DNA of 64,000 nucleotides. It comes from Bullera alba. Lineage: Eukaryota > Basidiomycota > Tremellomycetes > Tremellales > Bulleraceae. The stretch lies in assembly GCA_001600095.1 (NCBI GenBank), contig BCIX01000002.1, positions 1,364,001 to 1,428,000 on the forward strand, given 5' to 3'. Both the position numbers and the translations under genes were made by a program. Below, in pieces: positions 27,101-39,969 of the stretch. The notes beneath the pieces were generated by a model, which was not told where the DNA came from, did not search any database, and was given only the letters and a program-made list of their open reading frames with translations. Positions within the stretch are counted from its first letter, which is position 1. Each line of letters begins with the position of its first letter.

Positions 27101-28300
27101 TTCCAGCCGAGTGAGAAGGAGCTCATCGTGCTTGTTCACGTGCATCTGAGAACGCCGATCATTCTGGGCAAGAAAAAGACATATGTAGGTCGCGCAAAGC
27201 TGAACCGTGCTAATCGATCAACAGGATGTCCAATTCTACAGAGAGGTCACGGACATGTCGTTCGACGAGACGGGTGGCAAGAAGAGAAGGGCACGATACG
27301 GAGACGAAGATGAGATTGAGCAGGAGCAGGAAGACCGAAAGCGACGACAAGAGCTCGACAAGCACTTTTCCGACTTTGCGCGTCGAATCGAGTCCGCCGC
27401 GCAGCAATCCCAGAACGAGCTGGAAGTGGATATGCCGTTCCGAGAACTCGGCTTCTCTGGTGTGCCTCATCGATCTAACGTCCTCTTGCTCCCAACGACA
27501 AACTGTCTCGTGCACTTGTCAGAGACGCCGTTCAGCGTGGTCACTCTGTCCGAGGTTGAAATAGTCTCTCTGGAAAGAGTGCAATTCGGTCTGAAAAACT
27601 TTGATATGGTGTTTGTCTTCAACGACTTCAAGAAGACGCCAGTACCGATCAACTCGATCCCCGTGGCTCATCTCGACAATGTCAAGGAATGGCTCGAGTG
27701 AGTACAACATCGACGCTGCATAGGGACATTGCTGACGAGGTTAGTTCGTGTGATGTCCCCATTTCGGAAAGTCCCGTCAACTTGTCTTGGCCGGCCATCA
27801 TGAAGACTGTCAACGACAACCCTTACGCCTTTTTCGAGGAAGGTGGCTGGTCTTTCCTGACTGGTAGTGGCGAGGTGAGTAGCCGATTGTGGAGAGGATC
27901 GCACCGAGCTGACCTCCTGCCAGGACTCGGAAGAAGAGTCGTCATCCGAGGGATCCGTCTTCGAAGGAGACAGCGAAGAGGCTGACGAAGACGTTGGTTC
28001 TGACTCTGAGGATGGATCGGACTGTGAGTTTGATTACCATTGGGCCGAGTCGATGGAGCAATGTATACTAAACGCAATCTTAGTCGACGAGGACGACGAC
28101 TCTGACGGCAGCGCGTCGTTCGACGACGAGTCTGGAGAAGACTGGGACGAGCTGGAGCGAAAGGCCAAAAGAGGTGAGCGACTTGCTTCACCCGGGGAAC
28201 ATCCACTGACGCTATTGTAGCCGATGAGAAGACACACGAACGAGGCGGCGGCGGTGACTCCGATGACGGCGGGAAAAAGAAGAAGAGCAGCAGGCGATAA
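24136..28300 (+). CDS. SPT16: FACT complex subunit Spt16
   Basis: This is the histone chaperone subunit of FACT, which reorganises nucleosomes during transcription and replication. It is split by more than ten short introns. [20 protein letters not shown] joins across an intron to [17 protein letters not shown], then [15 protein letters not shown] and FVCSSSK, the typical Spt16 N-terminal lobe. A catalytically dead aminopeptidase (M24) fold follows ([63 protein letters not shown]). Then come the middle and PH-like domains ([59 protein letters not shown]) and an acidic tail ([43 protein letters not shown]), ending in a Lys-rich KKKKSSRR. Order and content match the family throughout. Confidence 0.95.
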
Positions 28301-28432
28301 GCACCATGGCGATCAGTTTTGTTGTACGATGTCGAAAATCCAATCTACCTAGTATGCATGTGTTCCGAGCGAGTTGCGGTATATATACATGTGCTATCTA
28401 TGCTTATGATACAGGATGAGATGTAGTTATGG

Positions 28433-30377
28433 TCATGGTCTGCGCTTCGTTGGACTTGGACCGTCATCTGATATCACGCCGTCGCTGCCCACTGCTTTCC
28501 GCTTCAATCTCTCGCTTCTCTTGGTTGCCTCGCCATCTGGCGATACTCCGGTAGGCGTCACAATTGTCCGCGAGGCTCTGTACTCGGAGTACATCGAGCT
28601 CTCGCTGCTCTCACTCTCGGAATCTGAGAGCTCGGCTGCGAGAGACTGCATGTCCTGCTTTGATGGCTTCACGTCCGAAATGCGTACTCGGATTCTGGGC
28701 CTACCCGGGGTTCGCGAGCTGGATCTGGAGCCGCCAGAGGCGGAGGACGCATTTCCCTCTGAGTCGAGGACCGAGTCGTTGCTGACTTCCTTCTTAGCGA
28801 CCTCTTTGGCTTCCTTGAAAGACTTTTGGACATCAACAAGTTGAACTCCAATCTCCGCGGCTTCTTTCGCCGACAAGGGTGCAGGTGTGCTCGAAGTCAC
28901 GCCCGGGGCCTGTCCTGAGGAGTTTGTCCCCGACTGACACACGATGGATATACGCCGACTGTTCTCGATCATGGCGCCAATAGCAGCGTTGGCACCTCGT
29001 TTGTGGACAAAGTTCTCCTTGCGAGGTCTTCGCCCACTGACACACTTCTTGCTGACCATGTTCCTGACTTTGAGGCTGACGGGGGTAGGGTGAGGTCTGA
29101 CGTCGGGAGCTCGGTAACTTGTTGATTCCAAGTCACCGATAATGCTGGCAAAGTGAGGCAATTTGGGCAGATCATCGATCGAAGAAGGCAGATAGAGCGG
29201 TTTGTGGTGTATCAGGCCCGGGACAAAGTCTTCGGGAGTCGCCTTCGGATGTCGCCTGCCGATGTGAGCCATCAATTCGGGGAACTTGGGGCCTTCGTAC
29301 AGACAGTCTAGATATGTCAGTTGATGTAGTGTCGCCAGGAGGGGAGCAACTCACTGAAAGGGCATCGAGCGCTATAGGCAGCCATGTGATCGACAAGGCA
29401 GTGCTGATAGCAAGCGTTGTTAGTGGGGTACTTCTCCATGCAATCTGCCCATTTGCAAGGGACACTGTCGCTGTCAGAGCCCGTGAGAGTCGACTTTAGA
29501 TGGCAATGGAGGATGTGCTTCTCGAGCAACGCCCACGAATTGAGCACGGCTTCACAGCCGTCCCACAGACAATGCGTCTGCCTGATAGATTGGGTCAGCA
29601 TGTGGATCGTCATGACCGCCTGAAGAATCCTCACCTGGCGTGAACAAAGACCTGTAGTTGAATTCGTCTGACCTTGCGATCGTTTTCCGCCTTCGCCTGC
29701 TCTTTGGCCATAGATTCAGCATGCGCCCGTCTCGCCGCCGCGATGATTGCTTGCTGATCTTGTCTGACGCGTTCCATGTTGGTTGGACGCGGTGGACCTG
29801 GTCGCATCATGGGAGCGGGATGAGGCGGTGGTACCCGACCAGGATGAGGCTGGATCGAAGACTGAGGGGCGAGGTGGGATCTTTCAGCATACCTTGCATG
29901 CCACTTGGCATCGCGTTGGGCTCCTCGACTGGGCTGGTATCGGCCGGTATGCTGTTGCTGCTGATCATAAGATCGATTTGGGCCTTCCATTTGCGGTCGA
30001 GGCGCAAAGTTCGCTTGATGCGGTGACGTCGCAGGTGAATGATGCAATGGAGTTGTTGGCATCATTCGTGGTTGCATCTGATGATTGGAGAGCTGTGACG
30101 GAGGCCGTCTGTGGGGCTCATGTTGTTGCTGTATCTGAGGTCGCTGGGTCTGAAGCCCGTGAGCCTGCCTGGCCATGTGATAAGGGTACGGTGCGTGTTG
30201 TTGAGGTGACGACGGTTCTGAGGAGATCTTCAGGTCAATAACAAGGTACTTGAGAGAAGTCGAGGATCACTTACGCGGTTGCCCTCTCGGATCGCGCTGG
30301 TACATGGCAGGCGATGGCCCATGAGGGTGGTGGACGTCACCCTGGGGGTAGCCATGAACTCTTGCCGCCATATTCAT
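28433..30377 (-). CDS. C2H2 zinc-finger protein
   Basis: A nuclear protein of about 550-600 residues. The N-terminal ~250 residues are Pro/Gln/His-rich and disordered. A Lys/Ala-rich helix (RAHAESMAKEQAKAENDRK) follows, then atypical C2H2 fingers: HCLWDGCEAVLNSWALLEKH with ILHCH, VPCKWADCMEKYPTNNACYQ with a following HCLVDH, and CPFSDCLYEGPKFPELMAHI with GRRH. Behind them lies a conserved-looking segment with HKPLYLPSSIDDLPKLPHFA, then a Ser/Glu-rich tail ending PSPTKRRP. This finger arrangement recalls chromatin-remodelling zinc-finger subunits such as Rsc9/ARID2 C-termini, but that is only a suggestion. The ATG at 30377 was chosen because the open frame upstream has no other ATG. Its 3' end is convergent with SPT16, 132 bases away. 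Confidence 0.7.
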
Positions 30378-30970
30378 CAGGCGCCTTCTTGCGTAAGAGG
30401 TGAGTGGTGTGTGTGTCTCTTGATCAGTAGGAGTAGCCTCGGAATCGATTCGTCGGGAAAGGATGCTTTCAGTATGGTGAACTTGACAAAAGAGAATTGT
30501 TGGGGGAGGAAAAATCACTCTTCCTGTATCTTATAGACGGCCAACTACCCTCAAAGCAGTGAGCACGGGTGGTGAACACAGGAGCGAGCATCACGCTCAT
30601 ATCGCGGCTTCGTCTTACAAAGGAAAGGCTCGCTAGACTCACAAAGGAACGTGATTCGGAGAAGTCGACAAAGGATCGGATGGGTCTTGACAAGATTACG
30701 CGGATATGTTCATGTCGCACGGTTCACTTTTTGACGTTTCAACTTGGGTCAAGCTCATCACGTCATCCCCAGCCGATAGCTCCGCGGAGAGGTCGAAGGT
30801 GTTGATGGAAGGAAGGCGCCGTCTCGAACACGTATCAAGACGCCGTGGGTGTTGCGCTGTCTTCGATGAGAAACCCCCCTCGATTCGGCGAGGCTGATGT
30901 TCCCATCACACTGATTATGGAGTTGATTCGCAAGTGATCCATACGCAGAGCATGGACTATGGCCGGCGTA
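30378..30970. other. Intergenic: zinc-finger promoter and BMS1 3' region
   Basis: About 590 bases. A GTGTGTGT tract lies at 30407-30416. No gene is supported; open frames are short and of poor composition. Confidence 0.45.
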
Positions 30971-33900
30971 TTACTTTCGCCTCTTGCCTCCAGCCTCAGC
31001 CGACATCTCTGCCCTCTTCCTCTTGATGCCTTCCTTCTTCATGACCTCTTTCTTCTCCGCCTTATATTTGGCGCCCCGGCTCTCTTCGATCTTGGCCATC
31101 TCTTTGCGGTGCTCTTTCCGCTTCTCCTCCTTCTTTTCGGACCTCCTGGCGACCTTGTCCTTCCTCAGAGACTGGACTTGCTGGAGTAGCGCGACGGCCT
31201 TTTTCTCCTCGTCATCCAACACCACAGCTCGAGATTGGAGGTAGGTTGGCTTCTTCTGCTTGGATAGCGATTTTGTCTTGGATGCGAACGGAAGTGACGC
31301 TTCCAGCTTGCGAGGCACTTTGAGAGGATTGAAGCGTCGGGTGGTCCGCTCGATGGTCTGTCAAGGCGTCAGCTTTTGTATCTGAATTGCCACCAAACTA
31401 GACTCGCCCTGTACGCAGAATTGGGGTCTAGAGGCGTGGCGATGGCCTCGTCCTTTCTGATCTGACCAGTGAGACGCATGCCTTTCCAGCCTGCCTTATC
31501 TGCCAGCAGCAAAGACGTAACGGGGTTGTACAGCTTCTTTGGCTCGATAGAGTACCAGGCTCGCAGGAAGACCATATCTAAAGATAGTTAGTCATTGATA
31601 CAATCATTCAACTACCCTTACTCACCGCTCATGAGAACTTTGTCCTCGAAAGTCGCTCGATAGCAGCCTTCCGGCTTGGAAAGAGCCTTCTTCACTTGAC
31701 CACGAATACCAGACACTGTGCGGATGTTTGCACCCTCGAATTTGGCTACCTCGAGAGCAGAGTTGAACATGTCTTTGATGAACGCAGTGTTCTTGAAGAT
31801 CTTGTAAGGCACACCTGTCAACTTGAGCTTTTTGACAATCTTGGTCGATCTGTCGACATCCAAAACGACACCTGTGGCGGAAATTCTGAACCCGGGGGCG
31901 TCATCGCCGATGGAGTTGAAGGCGCACAGACCGGTGTTGGGCGCAGACACCGGGCCGTAGAAGGTGGCGTAGCAGTGCATGTGCTCGGGGGTGTACTTGA
32001 GGAATCGATTCCGGATAGAATGATCGTCGAGGTGGTAGATCGGCATCGACTGGAACCTTCGCCAGCCCAGAGAGAAGATGAGCGGGTTGTTGGTCTTAAG
32101 TGTTCGAGTGAACCACCTGTGTCTCTTGATTCGAACAGTGACGTATCCGAATCTCTGCTCCTCGCTGAGGAGACCTCCGATGATAATTGGGAATTTCGGG
32201 TCAAAGTTTTCGATCATCTCGCAAGGCACGTTCTCCAGCTCCATACGCACGTAGGAACCAGATCGATAACCCTCGATCAACGCTCGAGCTTCGCTGTCCA
32301 TGCCTTCGAACTCGGCCTCGTTGAGCTCTCTCTGTCGTGCCATCTCCGCCTTTGATACGTCGTAGAAGTCCATCTTGTCGCCTTCTTCGTCCGAGTCATC
32401 GTACGTCTCGTCAAACTTGGCAGCGAGCGCCTTCTTCTTTCGTTCCATCGCGGAAGCTCTGGCTGCAGCTTGGTCTTCGACGGGCTTGACACCGACATAC
32501 GGGACCTCGCCGTCGGCATCTCCGTCTTCCAGATCCTCGAACCCTTCGCCGGCTTCCTCGTACGCCTGGCCATCGGCATCCACATCCTCACCCTCGACCG
32601 GACCCGAGACGAAGAGGTGTTTGATCGAGTCCAGCATGTCCTCGTTGCTCCACTTGACTTCCAGCGCGGCTAGATCCACCTTGCTCGAATGACCGTCGTC
32701 GTCGTCCATCTTGGGCCCGGCATCCTTCTTGACAAGGAAGAAGTCTCGCTCTGCGGCCATCTTGGACGACTCGGCGTCTGCCGAGCTGGGTCTCGTTTTA
32801 CCAGAAGCAACTTCCTCTGGGCTCAGATCGCTGTCGTAGATCAAGGACATGATGTTCCTTTTCTTTGCCATCCTCTCGGCGAACCCGGTCGCAGCTTTGT
32901 TTCCCAGGTTGGTTTTCCACCGTGGCACATAGTCCTCGTTCTCATCGTCCTCATCCTCGTCATCCTCCTCGTCATCGTCGTCGGGCAGATCAAACCTCCC
33001 TCCGTCTTGCGAGAACGATGTTGCCGCAGCCAAGTCGTCGTCCGCTGAATCCGACGAGGCGAAATGAAGATCACCATCCTCCTCAGACTCAGAGTCTCCG
33101 GGCATGACAGCCGCGTCATCGTCGTCCTCAAAGTCATCCGCATCATCATCCTCATCCGACTCAAAGTTCATCTCCTTCTCGTCGGCTTTGCCTAGAATGG
33201 GACCGCCATTCCTGGGCTCGGCCCTACGTCGTGTCCGCTGCTCGGTGACCTCGAGCGGCGCTGAAGATGAACCAAACAGTCGGATTTGGGATGCCTTGAT
33301 ACCCTCACCGAAGGTCTTGGTGGCGTCTTGGAGATCCATGACCATTTGTTCACCTTCGCCTTGTAGCGCTGAGTCCTGCGTCAGCCAATTATCTGAGCAG
33401 CGAGTTTCCGACACACTCACCATCGCCACCTCGAGAGAAGCTACCGGGCACGTTGATGTACACAGCATCCTTGTCGTACATGACTCCACCAACGTCCGAC
33501 ATAGGAGCGTGGATCAATTTCGCTTTCTCTCCCATCTTCCTTCGTCTCTCGCTTTCCAGAGTAGGCAGGGGACAAGGGTCCGCCAGCCTTTCTACTGTCT
33601 TGATCTCCAAATCTCCCGCACCCGGGATGTGGACCTTGGCATTCCTCGCAGGGAGGTTGGGTCCTCTGAGATAGCCATACAGTGTGACCGTCCTGTCGAC
33701 CTTTGGGTTCTCCCTGATCGCCTCTCGGGGAGTCAGATCCTGGATACGGTCCGCCAGCAAGTGAGGATGGGCGTTTCGGAAGACGAGGGGCCTGAACTTC
33801 ATGACGGAGATGAATCGAGATAGGAGGTTGATCTCTGCGTCGGGATACCGTCCGTTGAGGACACCAGAGAGGGAGAAGAGTTTCGCTCCTTGGTAGATCT

Positions 33901-34665
33901 CCGTCCAGAATCGGTGTTTCAGTCTCTTCTTGGTGTCTTTGAGCGTTTGCGACTTCTTGATGAGGTCGAGGTGGGTCAGGATACCCAAGACTTTTGGGAA
34001 ACCATGTGCTTGTAGGATGTTGAGGAATTCAAACGTTTCCTGAAAGCCTTTAGCTGAGACACTACGGGTTGCGTGACAATCCGCTCACCATCTCGAATCC
34101 GAAACTTCCGTCAATCATGAGAAGGACAAGGTCCACAACCTTCCCCAGGTCGATCATACTGTTGAGATCGTTACCGCACTCGATAAAAGTGATCCTTCTC
34201 GTCTTTCCCGACACCACCGTAATCGGTCCCTGTGGCTCGTTGAGATTGTGCTTGGTGTACCTCTTGACCAATGACCGCATCAAGGTAGACTTTCCAACTC
34301 CTGGAGGTCCGACCAATCCGACAATGATGGGCGGAGGCGGTAGTCGCCCTTCATCCATCCCCTTGCCCTTTTCATTCGTAACCTTTCTCTCCTCTGGATT
34401 ACGGTTGACAAGGGGCACATGTAATCTCTGCTGATCCTTCTCCGCTGTCCTCCTCGCAGCTCGATCCGCTGATCTGAAAGACGCATTGGTGAAGGCCTTT
34501 CCACCAGTACATCAGCGCTGTTCAGTGTTGTTCGCCTTTGCAACAGCTATTCACCTTTGGATTGTAGTTTTGTCCTCCTGACCTGTCCACGCCTTTAGCC
34601 ACGTCTTTTTTGGCGGCTTTTGCGCCAGACGCTGCCTTGTGGTGAGGCTTGTGTGGCTTCTCCAT
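30971..34665 (-). CDS. BMS1: Ribosome biogenesis GTPase Bms1
   Basis: This nucleolar GTPase of the SSU processome brings Rcl1 to pre-18S rRNA. The N-terminal exon ends near 34560 and encodes [20 protein letters not shown] and then SGGQNYNPK, typical of Bms1. The P-loop is [14 protein letters not shown]; the G-domain then has [28 protein letters not shown] and the AARP2CN region ([25 protein letters not shown]). A very acidic middle ([14 protein letters not shown] near 33100-33165) is followed by the Bms1/Tsr1 C-terminal domain ([66 protein letters not shown]). The last exon is Lys-rich with [18 protein letters not shown] and ends AEAGGKRRK. About 1,170 residues, normal for the family. Confidence 0.95.
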
Positions 34666-34927
34666 GGTATAAAAGGTCTTGCAGCTTCAAGTGCTGCTGA
34701 ACAAGGTTGATGAGTTCAGCTACTCTGACAAGCTGTCAAGTGGACACGGGACACTTCAAAATTCTGAGCGCCCGGTGGCGATCTCCGTCGAGCGGAATCA
34801 AAAGTTCACTACACCCAGCTGGCTCTATACAGCCAGATCACTTCGCAAGCAAGCGGCCATAGCCTTACGAGTAGCCGCACCCCACCCTCAGTCTACAGGC
34901 AGACTATCATGCATATGCAGCTACTCC

Positions 34928-36788
34928 TCATCTCACATATTGCTCCAAGCCCTTCTGTGACGAGACCACGCTGCCGTTCGGGCTCTTCTGTCCTTCCTTC
35001 CTCGCAGTATCCTCCTCGAGGTACATTCTTGCTGGTTTTGTCTGCTCCAACAGCGTCGTGTCGACCATGAACTCGTCTGCAGTCTTGGTGCGTGCTAGCG
35101 TGCGTGGGTCAAACACGACGAACGGTCCTCTGAGCCAATTGGGTCCTCCCTGTTGCGACTGCTGGTCCAGAGGAACTGATGTGACGGTAGGCGATGTCAG
35201 CCAGACTTGCAACTCGGTGTGGAATCTCCATCCTCGGGTGAACCTGATTGAATTGTAAGCAAGACTTCGGCCGTCCAGTATAATGACCACTCACAGCTCC
35301 TGGGCTATCTGTAGCTGAAGGAGGTCTCCCGGACTGCTGTAAAACGCAAAGAAGAGGGTGTCCTCTGTGAAGTTGGGGATTTTGTTCTCGACTGGTGGTG
35401 CAACGACGTTGTAGCACTGAGGCAGGTGATATGGCTCCTCTATCCGAACAGGCTGAGTAATATGCGCAGGCTCCATCCAGGGTGTGACAAAGGTAGGATA
35501 TAATGGTCTGAACGAGGTCAGTGCCATCCGTAATCGATGGGAGAACCCTTAACTCACTCATCATTGGCAATGTCCAAACCGAGGTCATTGAGGTCTTCCC
35601 CGAATATCAAGGTCCCTCTATCTTTACCCATGCTCATCTTGATCTCATACAGCAGCGCTGAAAGACCCCACCTGTCCACTGGCGACGCTAGTATTTGCTG
35701 CGAGGGGCGCACAACTGGCTCCAGGGGTGGTTGCCGCAGTGCTGTCGAGTTGTTTGGACTCTGCCTTCCCCATGACTCTAAACCAGGACCAGAAGTCGGT
35801 AATGGCGGATTTGTGGAGGGAGTTGCCGAGTTGGACGCCGAAGCGCCGTTCGCCAGTGAAGGAGGTGAAGGCGGAACCTGGTTGCGCATGTAAGGTGGTA
35901 ACTACTTGACGTCAATGGTGCACACTGCCAGCATGAAACGCGAAGCACTCACCCTGTCTTTTGCTTCTTGAGGGTTTGGCAAACCGCCGATGATGGACCC
36001 TGGGGCGCCGAGCGCTGGGAAGTCTTCTCTAGGCTGTTCTCCTATGGTGCCATTACTGCCTTGGTGCAATTGCTGCTGTTGTTGTTGCTGTTGCTGCTGC
36101 TGTTGCGATCCCGGCGACGCGCCGTTCGAACTCCCGCCAATTCCCGGCGGAGGAGGTGGTGCTAGCCCATTGCTATGTTGAGGTCCGCCTTGCATGTACA
36201 TCTGTTGTTGATGCAAATGCTGGTTCGTCGAAGAGGACGTCGAGGGCTGTTGTGTTGTCTGATTTGCATACGAAGACTGGTGATGTGCGCCAAGAGCAGG
36301 GAAATCCGACGGGTCTGAATAGTAACAGTGTCAGAGCTAGCGCGAGGACCATCGCAGCAGCAGCTCAGAGAGCTTCAGCATCCCACTTACCGGCTGCTCT
36401 GTGGAATCCCGGGGGCGCTCCTCTAGCCAGCCCACCTGATAACGGTGGAAATCCCGGCGCTGCTCCGGTCTGACCTTGAGGGCGTCCTGTCTGCGTCGTC
36501 GCTTGCTGTCCAGCTGTCGCGTAGTACATGTTGGCTCCGTGGACTCCGTTGTTCTGCGCAATAGTAGCTGAAGCGTTGGTTTGGACCTTTTTCCTCCTGC
36601 GAGCTTAGGTCTATAACACGGCAAACGGTCAGCGAGAGAGGTTTCTGCGCCGGGAAAGACAGCACACTCACACTCTGATCAATCCACGAGGCCGTATGGA
36701 TCTCGCTCGATGACTTGACGCTTGCTTGGATCGTGAGTACCTTGCTTGCTAGTGATCAAAGGTCCCTCTGTGCTCACCGGCGGCTCAT
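34928..36788 (-). CDS. NOT2: CCR4-NOT complex subunit Not2 (CNOT2)
   Basis: This is a scaffold subunit of the CCR4-NOT deadenylase, acting in mRNA decay and transcription. The C-terminal NOT-box domain is clear: FYSSPGDLLQLQIAQEL joins to FTRGWRFHTELQVWLTSP, preceded by NFTEDTLFFAF and YPTFVTPWMEP. Upstream is the usual disordered half with two DFPALG-type motifs (SDFPALGAHH, EDFPALGAPG) and a 12-residue polyglutamine tract at 36070-36105. The start is uncertain. The first safe in-frame ATG is at 36529 (MYYATAGQQ). An upstream ATG at 36788 followed by a donor after 11 nt (MSRR...) could be the true start with two further short exons, but I could not prove the joins. Only 167 bases separate it from the divergent SF3B5. 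Confidence 0.82.
36070..36105 (-). repeat. CAG/CAA trinucleotide tract (polyglutamine) in NOT2
   Basis: Twelve consecutive Gln codons, a mixture of CAA and CAG, on the minus strand. They lie in the disordered N-terminal half of Not2. Mixed codons argue against recent slippage. Confidence 0.85.
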
Positions 36789-36955
36789 GAACGAAGTGCC
36801 TCTATCGGGAAATCGGCGTTACAGTGGGTGGCAACGAGACGGAACCAAATATTGGCTGGTGTTGAGATCTCGCTGAGGTCAAGATGCTGCAGTCAGTCAA
36901 GCAAGCTCTACGGTAGCCCGTCAACTATCTGACCTAGGCAGTAGAGCATTCGAGC

Positions 36956-37543
36956 ATGGTGAGTGGGCGACTCGGGTCGGACCTCGGAGAACATCCTGAC
37001 TTGTTCATTAGTCTGAATTACGGTATACCGCCAACACGCAACTAGAGCAGCGTGAGTCTCCTCCCGTCACTGTTGACAGAGGCGGACAGGGGTTGACTAT
37101 GATCAAGTGCACGCCAGATATACTGGTACCGGGCATGCCGATACGACAAAATAGTGCGTGTCCATCGTCTGTCCCCCCGACTGTTGCACACGGAAGGTGG
37201 CCCGCAGAAAAGGAATGTGGAAAGCTGACCAGGTGCGTACAGCGAATGGCTCACTCATCAGCACCGAGATACCTTGGCAGCGATTGTCGGACATCCACCC
37301 CTATTAGCATACGTCTCGATAGCCGACGGAGAGTGTCAGGCTAGGGAGAAGTTCGAGCTATTGGAGGTGAGTGATATGTGTAGAGAAAGCAGGCAGATTG
37401 TGACGTGTCGTACCCGATTCCGAGGGCGCCCTTGCATTGATCTCTTCCATCACACAAGCCTCGTTTTCATCTCGCAGTGCTGACTGCCGGTATAGCGTAT
37501 GCTGCAGCCATGCGGAAAGCCCCCAGCAAAAGGAGAAGATTAG
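36956..37543 (+). CDS. SF3B5: Splicing factor SF3b subunit 5 (SF3B5/Ysf3)
   Basis: This is the smallest SF3b subunit, part of the U2 snRNP clamp on the branch site. Five exons join to 86 aa, the same length as the human protein: 36956-36958 (the ATG alone), 37012-37051, 37108-37153, 37243-37366, 37496-37543. The product reads M/SELRYTANTQLEQ/LHARYTGTGHADTTK/YEWLTHQHRDTL, then GHPPLLAYVSIADGECQARE, FELLE/RMLQPCGKPPAKGED. The YTGTGHADT, EWLTHQHRD and MLQPCG motifs are diagnostic. Each intron has a sensible donor (GTGAGT, GTGCGT) and a CTGAC- or TTGAC-like branch site or an ATAG acceptor. All exon lengths fit one frame. No single exon is long enough to show as a convincing ORF. Confidence 0.93.
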
Positions 37544-37945
37544 ATGAGGAGATAGTGCGAGGATGATGTTGTAACCTTAGGAGAGCACAATCTCATGTAT
37601 AAACAGTGCCAGTCTTCGTCATTCCTGCGGACATGCTATCCTTGTACATGGGGAAAGGGGGAGAGTGAGGCTCAGCAGTCCAAGTTGCTCGTACTACAGT
37701 ATTCACCTATACGGTGGAAGAAGAGCAAGTATGGCAGGGCGATTGGAGGAAGTTGCAGTCGCGGGGCTCCCAATCCTACCACGTGGTTGTTTCGCGCTTG
37801 AACCCTTTCCAGCTGAAACGACACGGTGCCGTTGCAGTCTGAGCGGGCGGTAGGTATTGTGACATTCTCATCCATCGCTGGAATCCTCTTTGCTTCATCA
37901 CCCCTGCCTTCAAGACCGTCAGAATCGCTGAGAGTACTAGTCAAG
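37544..37945. other. Intergenic between SF3B5 and septin
   Basis: About 400 bases with the SF3B5 3' UTR and the septin promoter. No further gene seen. Confidence 0.45.
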
Positions 37946-39655
37946 ATGTCGGACGGTATTGGAATCGCAAAGTGGGTAGACGGGATGGTCGAGGAGTGAT
38001 CGCGGCTGATCAGACTTCGCCCACCTCTCCCTTCTGTTCTGGTGCTCACCTTCATCGACGTGTCTGTCTGTCCACTTCACCCTTCTCAGCTTGCCAAATC
38101 AGGTGTGTGATTACAGAAACAGCTACCCGAGGTCAATGCTGATAACATCTGTCTGCAGAGGCACAAGATCGTCAACCAACGCGGCGGTCACTTCACGATA
38201 ATGGTTGTCGGTGCGTGAAAGCCCTTTCTCCATGTCAGAGTACTAGAGTTGACACCTGTTCAGGCGAAAGTGGACTTGGAAAGACGACTTTGATCAATAC
38301 GCTGTTCGCTACTGAGATCTGCACACCGAGAAATTACCGTCATAGGTTCGTAGTACAGAGGTTCGTGGGAGTTATGGACCTAATTCCACAATAGATTCGG
38401 CAAGCAACTCGACAAAACCACTGAGATCGAGATCCTCAAGGCCGACCTTGAGGAGAGGAGCTTCAACATCAAGGTGAGAATGCTGAACTCGGAGTTTGAG
38501 AGCGTTACTAACGCGTTTTCAGCTCACCGTTGTGGATACACCTGGCTTCGGCGACTACGTCAACAACCGAGACAGGTGAGTCGAAGCGCGATCCCTTGTC
38601 AGAGGCTGACCGATTGTTAGCTGGGCACCCATCATCGACTTCATTGACGATCAGCACGAGTCATACATGAGGCAGGAGCAGCAGCCTCATCGAGGGGACA
38701 AGCAGGACCTCCGAGTGCACGCGTGTCTATACTTCCTGAAACCTTCGGGACTATCGTGAGTGATATTATCACCGGGTAAAGGTCACCCGCTGACTTGCAT
38801 CAGCGTAAAACCCCTTGATGTCGAATGCATGAAGAAGCTTGGATCCCGCGTGAACCTCATTCCCGTCATCGCCAAGGCCGACACGATGACACCGGAGGAC
38901 CTCGACAACTTCAAGACCCGTGTCCGAGCTGTCATCTCTGCTCAGGGAATCAAAGTCTACACCCCACCTGTCGACTCTGACGACTTGCACGCCGGCGAGC
39001 ACGCCAAATCCATGCAGGATGTCATGCCCTACTCGATAATCGGAAGTGTCGATGACGTGACGACTCCGGACGGCCGAACTGTCAAAGGACGAGAGTACCT
39101 CTGGGGTGTTGCCGAAGGTGAGAGACTGCACCCTTCGACACACTGAAATGAGCTGACCCTGTATATAGTTGAGAATGAGGAACACTGTGACTTCAAAAAG
39201 CTAAGAGCAGTTCTGATCCGAACATACATGCTCGACCTCATCACCACCACTGAAGAGGGCCACTACGAGCAGTACCGACTGGCCCAGATGGAGACCCGCA
39301 AGTTCGGGGAGCCAAAGGTCAAGAAGCTTGACAACCCGAAGTTCCGAGAAGAGGAGGAGATGCTCCGGAAGCGATTCACCGAGCAGGTCAAACTCGAGGA
39401 AGCGAGATTCAGGCAATGGGAGCAACACGTGAGTGGGACGTTGAGTATACTTATGGAGCGCTGACCGGAAATACAGCTCATCGCCGAACGAGACCGTCTC
39501 AACAAAGACCTGGAACACGCTCACAGCTCTATCAAGGCTTTGGAGGTGGGTGAAATTCCGGACTAACTCTTTCACGGCCTTGCTAACGTTGTGTGTAGAT
39601 CGAGATCGAGCAGCTTGCTGCTTACCACCGACAACCTGGTACGGTGCGACGATAA
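37946..39655 (+). CDS. CDC12: Septin GTPase, Cdc12-like
   Basis: A filament-forming GTPase of the septin collar, acting in bud neck and cytokinesis. Many short exons are joined: [30 protein letters not shown], then [15 protein letters not shown] (G1). [13 protein letters not shown] is G3 and AKAD (in [14 protein letters not shown]) is G4. Septin-unique elements follow ([34 protein letters not shown]), and a C-terminal coiled coil ([35 protein letters not shown]) ends GTVRR. The start GIANLPNQR..KIV plus the coiled coil favours the Cdc12 class over Cdc3, Cdc10 or Cdc11, but I cannot align. A polybasic membrane-binding stretch is not obvious at the N-terminus. Confidence 0.88.
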
Positions 39656-39969
39656 ATCAGCTATCTATAACGGATCACTGCCTTTTTCCACGTCCATCCC
39701 CCTTCTGCCCTTGATGACCTTTATGTTTATACCCACGTTGATATCATATCTCTTGACCCGTGCTCTTAATTATACACAAATGCATGGTTTTTGGTTGGCT
39801 GATACTGCACATCTACGTAGCTACATGACTCGGCTCGGTACATGGATCGCGTGTGCGGCGTTGATGCCGCATGTCGGTTCTCTCTCAGTCCTCATAATAT
39901 ATACACAAGTGGGAACGCCCTCTGCCAGGTGGTCGGAACGAGGTCTCGGAACATCGCGTTGGACTTGCC
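39656..39969. other. Intergenic between convergent genes
   Basis: 314 bases holding the 3' UTRs of the septin (+) and the uncharacterised gene at 39970 (-). Nothing else seen. Confidence 0.45.

Noticed and set aside
36675..36735. Minus-strand stretch reading KRQVIERDPYGLVD then stop, looking like a protein C-terminus
   Set aside because: No upstream exons fit, and the region lies in the short gap between NOT2 and SF3B5; more likely chance or part of NOT2 leader sequence.
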